A program made the translations under genes and the position numbers. Shown here in pieces: positions 5,548-7,268 of a stretch of DNA of 7,268 nt. Source of the DNA: Erysipelotrichaceae bacterium (GTDB lineage: Bacteria > Bacillota_I > Bacilli_A > Erysipelotrichales > Erysipelotrichaceae); contig JAFONG010000091.1 of NCBI GenBank assembly GCA_017418585.1, positions 1 to 7,268 on the forward strand, in the 5' to 3' direction. How positions within the stretch are numbered: the first letter of the stretch is position 1; each line of letters opens with the position of its first letter. The notes beneath the pieces were generated by a model. That model was not told where the DNA came from and did not search any database. It was given only the letters and a program-made list of their open reading frames with translations.

Positions 5548-5562
5548 TAGAATCAGTGTTTT
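5538..5562. terminator. Two-way terminator, methyltransferase / tRNA-Trp
   Basis: AAAACACTGA (5538-5547) pairs perfectly with TCAGTGTTTT (5553-5562) around TAGAA. The plus-strand tail is TTTTCTTTTC and the minus-strand tail is a run of six T then CATT. The methyltransferase stop TGA (5545-5547) is inside the stem. On the minus strand it lies 9 nt after the 3' end of tRNA-Trp. Confidence 0.88.
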
Positions 5563-5571
5563 CTTTTCTCA

Positions 5572-5645
5572 TGGCAGGGGAGGTAGGAGTTGAACCCACA
5601 CTAGCGGTTTTGGAGACCGATGTACTACCGCTATACTACTCCCCT
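5572..5645 (-). tRNA. tRNA-Trp (CCA anticodon), CCA end encoded
   Basis: On the minus strand the acceptor stem AGGGGAG (5645-5639) pairs with CUCCCCU (5582-5576), followed by discriminator G and an encoded CCA (5574-5572). The anticodon stem CGGU-/ACCG encloses CUCCAAA, giving anticodon CCA (tryptophan). The T arm is GUGGG-UUCAACU-CCUAC. It is 74 nt, a single-gene unit with its own promoter and a shared terminator. Confidence 0.97.
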
Positions 5646-5659
5646 ATATGCGCTTTATT

Positions 5660-5688
5660 ATTTTATCTTAATCTACTGTTTTCTGCAA
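5660..5688 (-). promoter_or_regulatory. Promoter of tRNA-Trp
   Basis: On the minus strand, TTGCAG (5688-5683), a 17-nt spacer and TAAAAT (5665-5660) form a good sigma-A-type promoter. The predicted start is near 5653, leaving an 8-nt leader before the mature tRNA end at 5645. The -35 is two bases from the -10 of the divergent acetyltransferase promoter. Confidence 0.7.
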
Positions 5689-5696
5689 GGTATAAT
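5668..5696 (+). promoter_or_regulatory. Promoter of the GNAT-GT4 operon
   Basis: TATAAT (5691-5696) is a perfect -10; 17 nt upstream is a weak TTAATC (5668-5673). The predicted start, 7 nt past the -10, is 5703, the G of the GTG start codon, so the mRNA would be leaderless. The whole element lies inside the opposing tRNA-Trp promoter. Confidence 0.5.
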
Positions 5697-5702
5697 AGAA
5701 TT

Positions 5703-6233
5703 GTGGAAAGATATCGTTTTGATGCGGTCAGACCGGAATACTACGGAATGATTTCGGAATACCGGGAAGAGATGCTGAAAGAGGAATCGAACTTTGACGG
5801 CTGCAGTTCTCTGGAACGTTATGAGGATATCGAGAAGTGGCATCTGAACTGTCTGCTTTTTGAGAAAGAGGATACTGTCCCTCCGGGTTATTCGGTCGGT
5901 TTTGAGTATCTTTATCTGAATGACAAAGAGATTGCAGGAATGCTTAATCTGCGTCCCAATGCCCTTTCTCACATTTACCTGAAGCAATACGGCGGCCATA
6001 TCGGCTACAGTGTCAGGCCTTCCTTAAGAAGACAGGGGATAGGAACTAAGATGCTGAGAGATTTCCTGCCGATCTGTAAACGGGATTATCATCTGGATAA
6101 GGTACTTATTACCTGTTTAAAGGAGAATGAAGCTTCCAGAAGAGTTATAATAAATAACGGCGGTGTCTATGAAAACGATATTTTTTATCCGCCTGCAGAT
6201 GAAATATTAGAAAGGTATTGGATCAGCTTATGA
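5703..6233 (+). CDS. GNAT-family N-acetyltransferase, GTG start
   Basis: A 176-residue acetyl-CoA-dependent N-acetyltransferase of the COG3981-like type. The core reads GHIGYSVRPSLRRQGIG (98-114), with the pyrophosphate-binding R/Q-x-x-G-x-G loop at 109-114. LITCLKENEASRRVIINNGG (135-154) then covers the C-terminal strand and helix of the GNAT fold. The N-terminal third is acidic and helical. The open frame continues upstream to an ATG at 5556, but that stretch is the antisense of tRNA-Trp and its promoter, so it is not a credible start. GTG 5703 precedes ERYRFDAVRPEYYG, a sensible family N terminus, and no Shine-Dalgarno is seen. The stop overlaps the next start (ATGA), so the gene is coupled to a GT4 glycosyltransferase. 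The acceptor substrate is unknown. Confidence 0.82.
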   Translation: MERYRFDAVRPEYYGMISEYREEMLKEESNFDGCSSLERYEDIEKWHLNCLLFEKEDTVPPGYSVGFEYLYLNDKEIAGMLNLRPNALSHIYLKQYGGHIGYSVRPSLRRQGIGTKMLRDFLPICKRDYHLDKVLITCLKENEASRRVIINNGGVYENDIFYPPADEILERYWISL

Positions 6234-7268
6234 AGATCGGTGAATTCTCCGACTCATTTCTGCCCATCATCGATGGAGTCGGGAGAGTCGTCTACAACTA
6301 CTGTGAAACGATTGCCCTGAAGGGGCATGAATGTACCGCGGTCGTACCGCTGGACAAGTTCGGCTATCGAGGCCGTTTTCCGTTTGAAATCATAGATTAC
6401 TATTCCAAGAAAGTTCCTATCATGTCATCTTACGATGCGGGTCTGCCTCCGTTCGACATTCATTACAATGCCAGGATGGATATGACCGATTTTGATATCG
6501 TCCATGTTCACACGCCTTTCATCGCCGGTATCGAAGGAATCAAATACGCCAGAGACCGTCACGTTCCGATCGTCGGTACTTTCCATTCAAAATACTACGA
6601 TGATCTGCTGCAGCTTACCGGTTCCAAGAGAATGGCAGGATTAGGTACGGACGTGGTTATCGCTTTCTATAATCACTGCGATGAGGTGTGGGCGGTTTCT
6701 GAGAGTTCAGGGGATACCCTGCGTTCTTACGGTTACAAGGGCCATATTGAGGTAATTCCGAACGGAATGACGGTTAAGGAACCGGATCCGGCGAATACTC
6801 AGCTGGCGAAGGAACACTTTGGCATCAATGACGATCCTTGTCTGCTTTTTGTCGGCCAGCAGAACTGGAAAAAGAATATTCTAAGAGTTCTGGAGGCCTG
6901 TAAGCTGTTGAAAGATCAGGGATTCAAATTCAATCTGATCCTGGCCGGGAAAGGGCCTCATGAAGAGGAAATAAAGAAAAAGATCAAAGAGCTTGGCATC
7001 GAGGAAGAAAGCCACTGCGTAGGGCATATTCTGGATGAGAAACTTCTCTCCGGTCTATACCAACTGGCTGAACTCTTTGTTTTCCCGTCGCTGTATGACA
7101 ATGCGCCGATGGTGGTCCGGGAAGCGGCCAATGCCGGAACGCCTTCCGTCACCATCAAAGGGTCAAGTTCAGCCGAGATCATGAAAGACGGTGTCAACGG
7201 TTTCTGCTGCGAAGACGACAGCGAAAGCCTTGCCCAGGTGCTGATAAAAGCTTTGTCGGATCCAAAAA
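6230..7268 (+). CDS. GT4-family glycosyltransferase, 3' end missing
   Basis: The first 346 residues of a GT-B-fold, retaining, nucleotide-sugar glycosyltransferase (family GT4); the frame is open to the right edge. The N-terminal acceptor half shows SFLPIIDGVGRVV (9-21), with the glycine loop, VHVHTPF (91-97) and VGTFHSKYY (115-123). The donor half shows VIPNGM (175-180), FVGQQNWKKN (207-216), LAGKGPHEEE (238-247) and LYDNAPMVVREAANAGTPSV (288-307). E298 is the second acid of the E-x7-E motif; the first is D290. Full relatives run to about 380-420 residues, so little is missing. Likely jobs are glycolipid or cell-surface glycan synthesis at the membrane, but acceptor and sugar cannot be read. 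The start overlaps the acetyltransferase stop, with only a weak GGA (6220-6222), so reinitiation is likely. Confidence 0.9.
   Translation, partial: MKIGEFSDSFLPIIDGVGRVVYNYCETIALKGHECTAVVPLDKFGYRGRFPFEIIDYYSKKVPIMSSYDAGLPPFDIHYNARMDMTDFDIVHVHTPFIAGIEGIKYARDRHVPIVGTFHSKYYDDLLQLTGSKRMAGLGTDVVIAFYNHCDEVWAVSESSGDTLRSYGYKGHIEVIPNGMTVKEPDPANTQLAKEHFGINDDPCLLFVGQQNWKKNILRVLEACKLLKDQGFKFNLILAGKGPHEEEIKKKIKELGIEEESHCVGHILDEKLLSGLYQLAELFVFPSLYDNAPMVVREAANAGTPSVTIKGSSSAEIMKDGVNGFCCEDDSESLAQVLIKALSDPK

Noticed and set aside
5556..5702. In-frame upstream extension of the acetyltransferase from ATG 5556
   Set aside because: It reads through the antisense of tRNA-Trp, its terminator edge and its promoter; the peptide has no family resemblance there.
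6958..7197. 79-codon minus-strand open frame inside the GT4 gene
   Set aside because: Ser-rich shadow of the conserved donor-site region, with no independent support.
1..7268. Phage, insertion sequence, CRISPR, toxin-antitoxin or defence system
   Set aside because: No transposase, integrase, repeat array or effector family is visible; tRNA genes are present but there is no attachment-site duplication in the window.

Overview
The window looks like ordinary chromosomal sequence from a low- to mid-GC Gram-positive bacterium (Bacillota; Erysipelotrichia is possible, but this is only an impression). The reasons are the scpA-scpB pair, strong AGGAGG-type ribosome sites on some genes, A/T-rich sigma-A-like promoters, many U-tailed hairpin terminators, CCA-encoding tRNAs and the style of the tRNA sequences. 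There is no sign of phage, insertion sequence, CRISPR or toxin-antitoxin. I found no clear new multi-gene system; the most unusual content is in how transcription and translation starts and ends are packed.

Left end (1-2087): a minus-strand tRNA cluster (Tyr-GTA, then Gln-TTG running off the left edge) with its own promoter and a perfect 8-bp inverted repeat at the predicted RNA 5' end. A metallo-beta-lactamase-fold hydrolase faces right and converges on a single-gene SIS-domain sugar-phosphate isomerase/deglycase-like gene. A hairpin that swallows both stop codons separates them.

Middle (2088-4849): scpA and scpB, the two non-SMC condensin partners, form a translationally coupled pair that diverges from the SIS gene. 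They converge on a DUF523 (TudS-like desulfidase family) gene, again over a shared two-way terminator. DUF523 in turn diverges from mrp/apbC, a P-loop Fe-S cluster carrier, and the two core promoters are superimposed. This could link an Fe-S enzyme to an Fe-S carrier.

Right (4850-7268): a class I SAM methyltransferase ends in a hairpin that also serves the opposing tRNA-Trp gene. The tRNA-Trp promoter is interlocked with that of a GNAT acetyltransferase, whose stop overlaps the start of a GT4 glycosyltransferase cut by the window end.

Two themes recur. Three of the genes (scpA, DUF523, GNAT) have a -10-like hexamer ending 6-7 nt before the chosen start codon and no Shine-Dalgarno, which predicts leaderless mRNAs beside neighbours with normal ribosome sites. 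Also, every transcription-unit end seen here has its stop codon(s) inside the terminator hairpin, and three of these four hairpins serve both strands. Gene families are read from motifs in the translated sequence; promoter and leader claims are inference from sequence alone.
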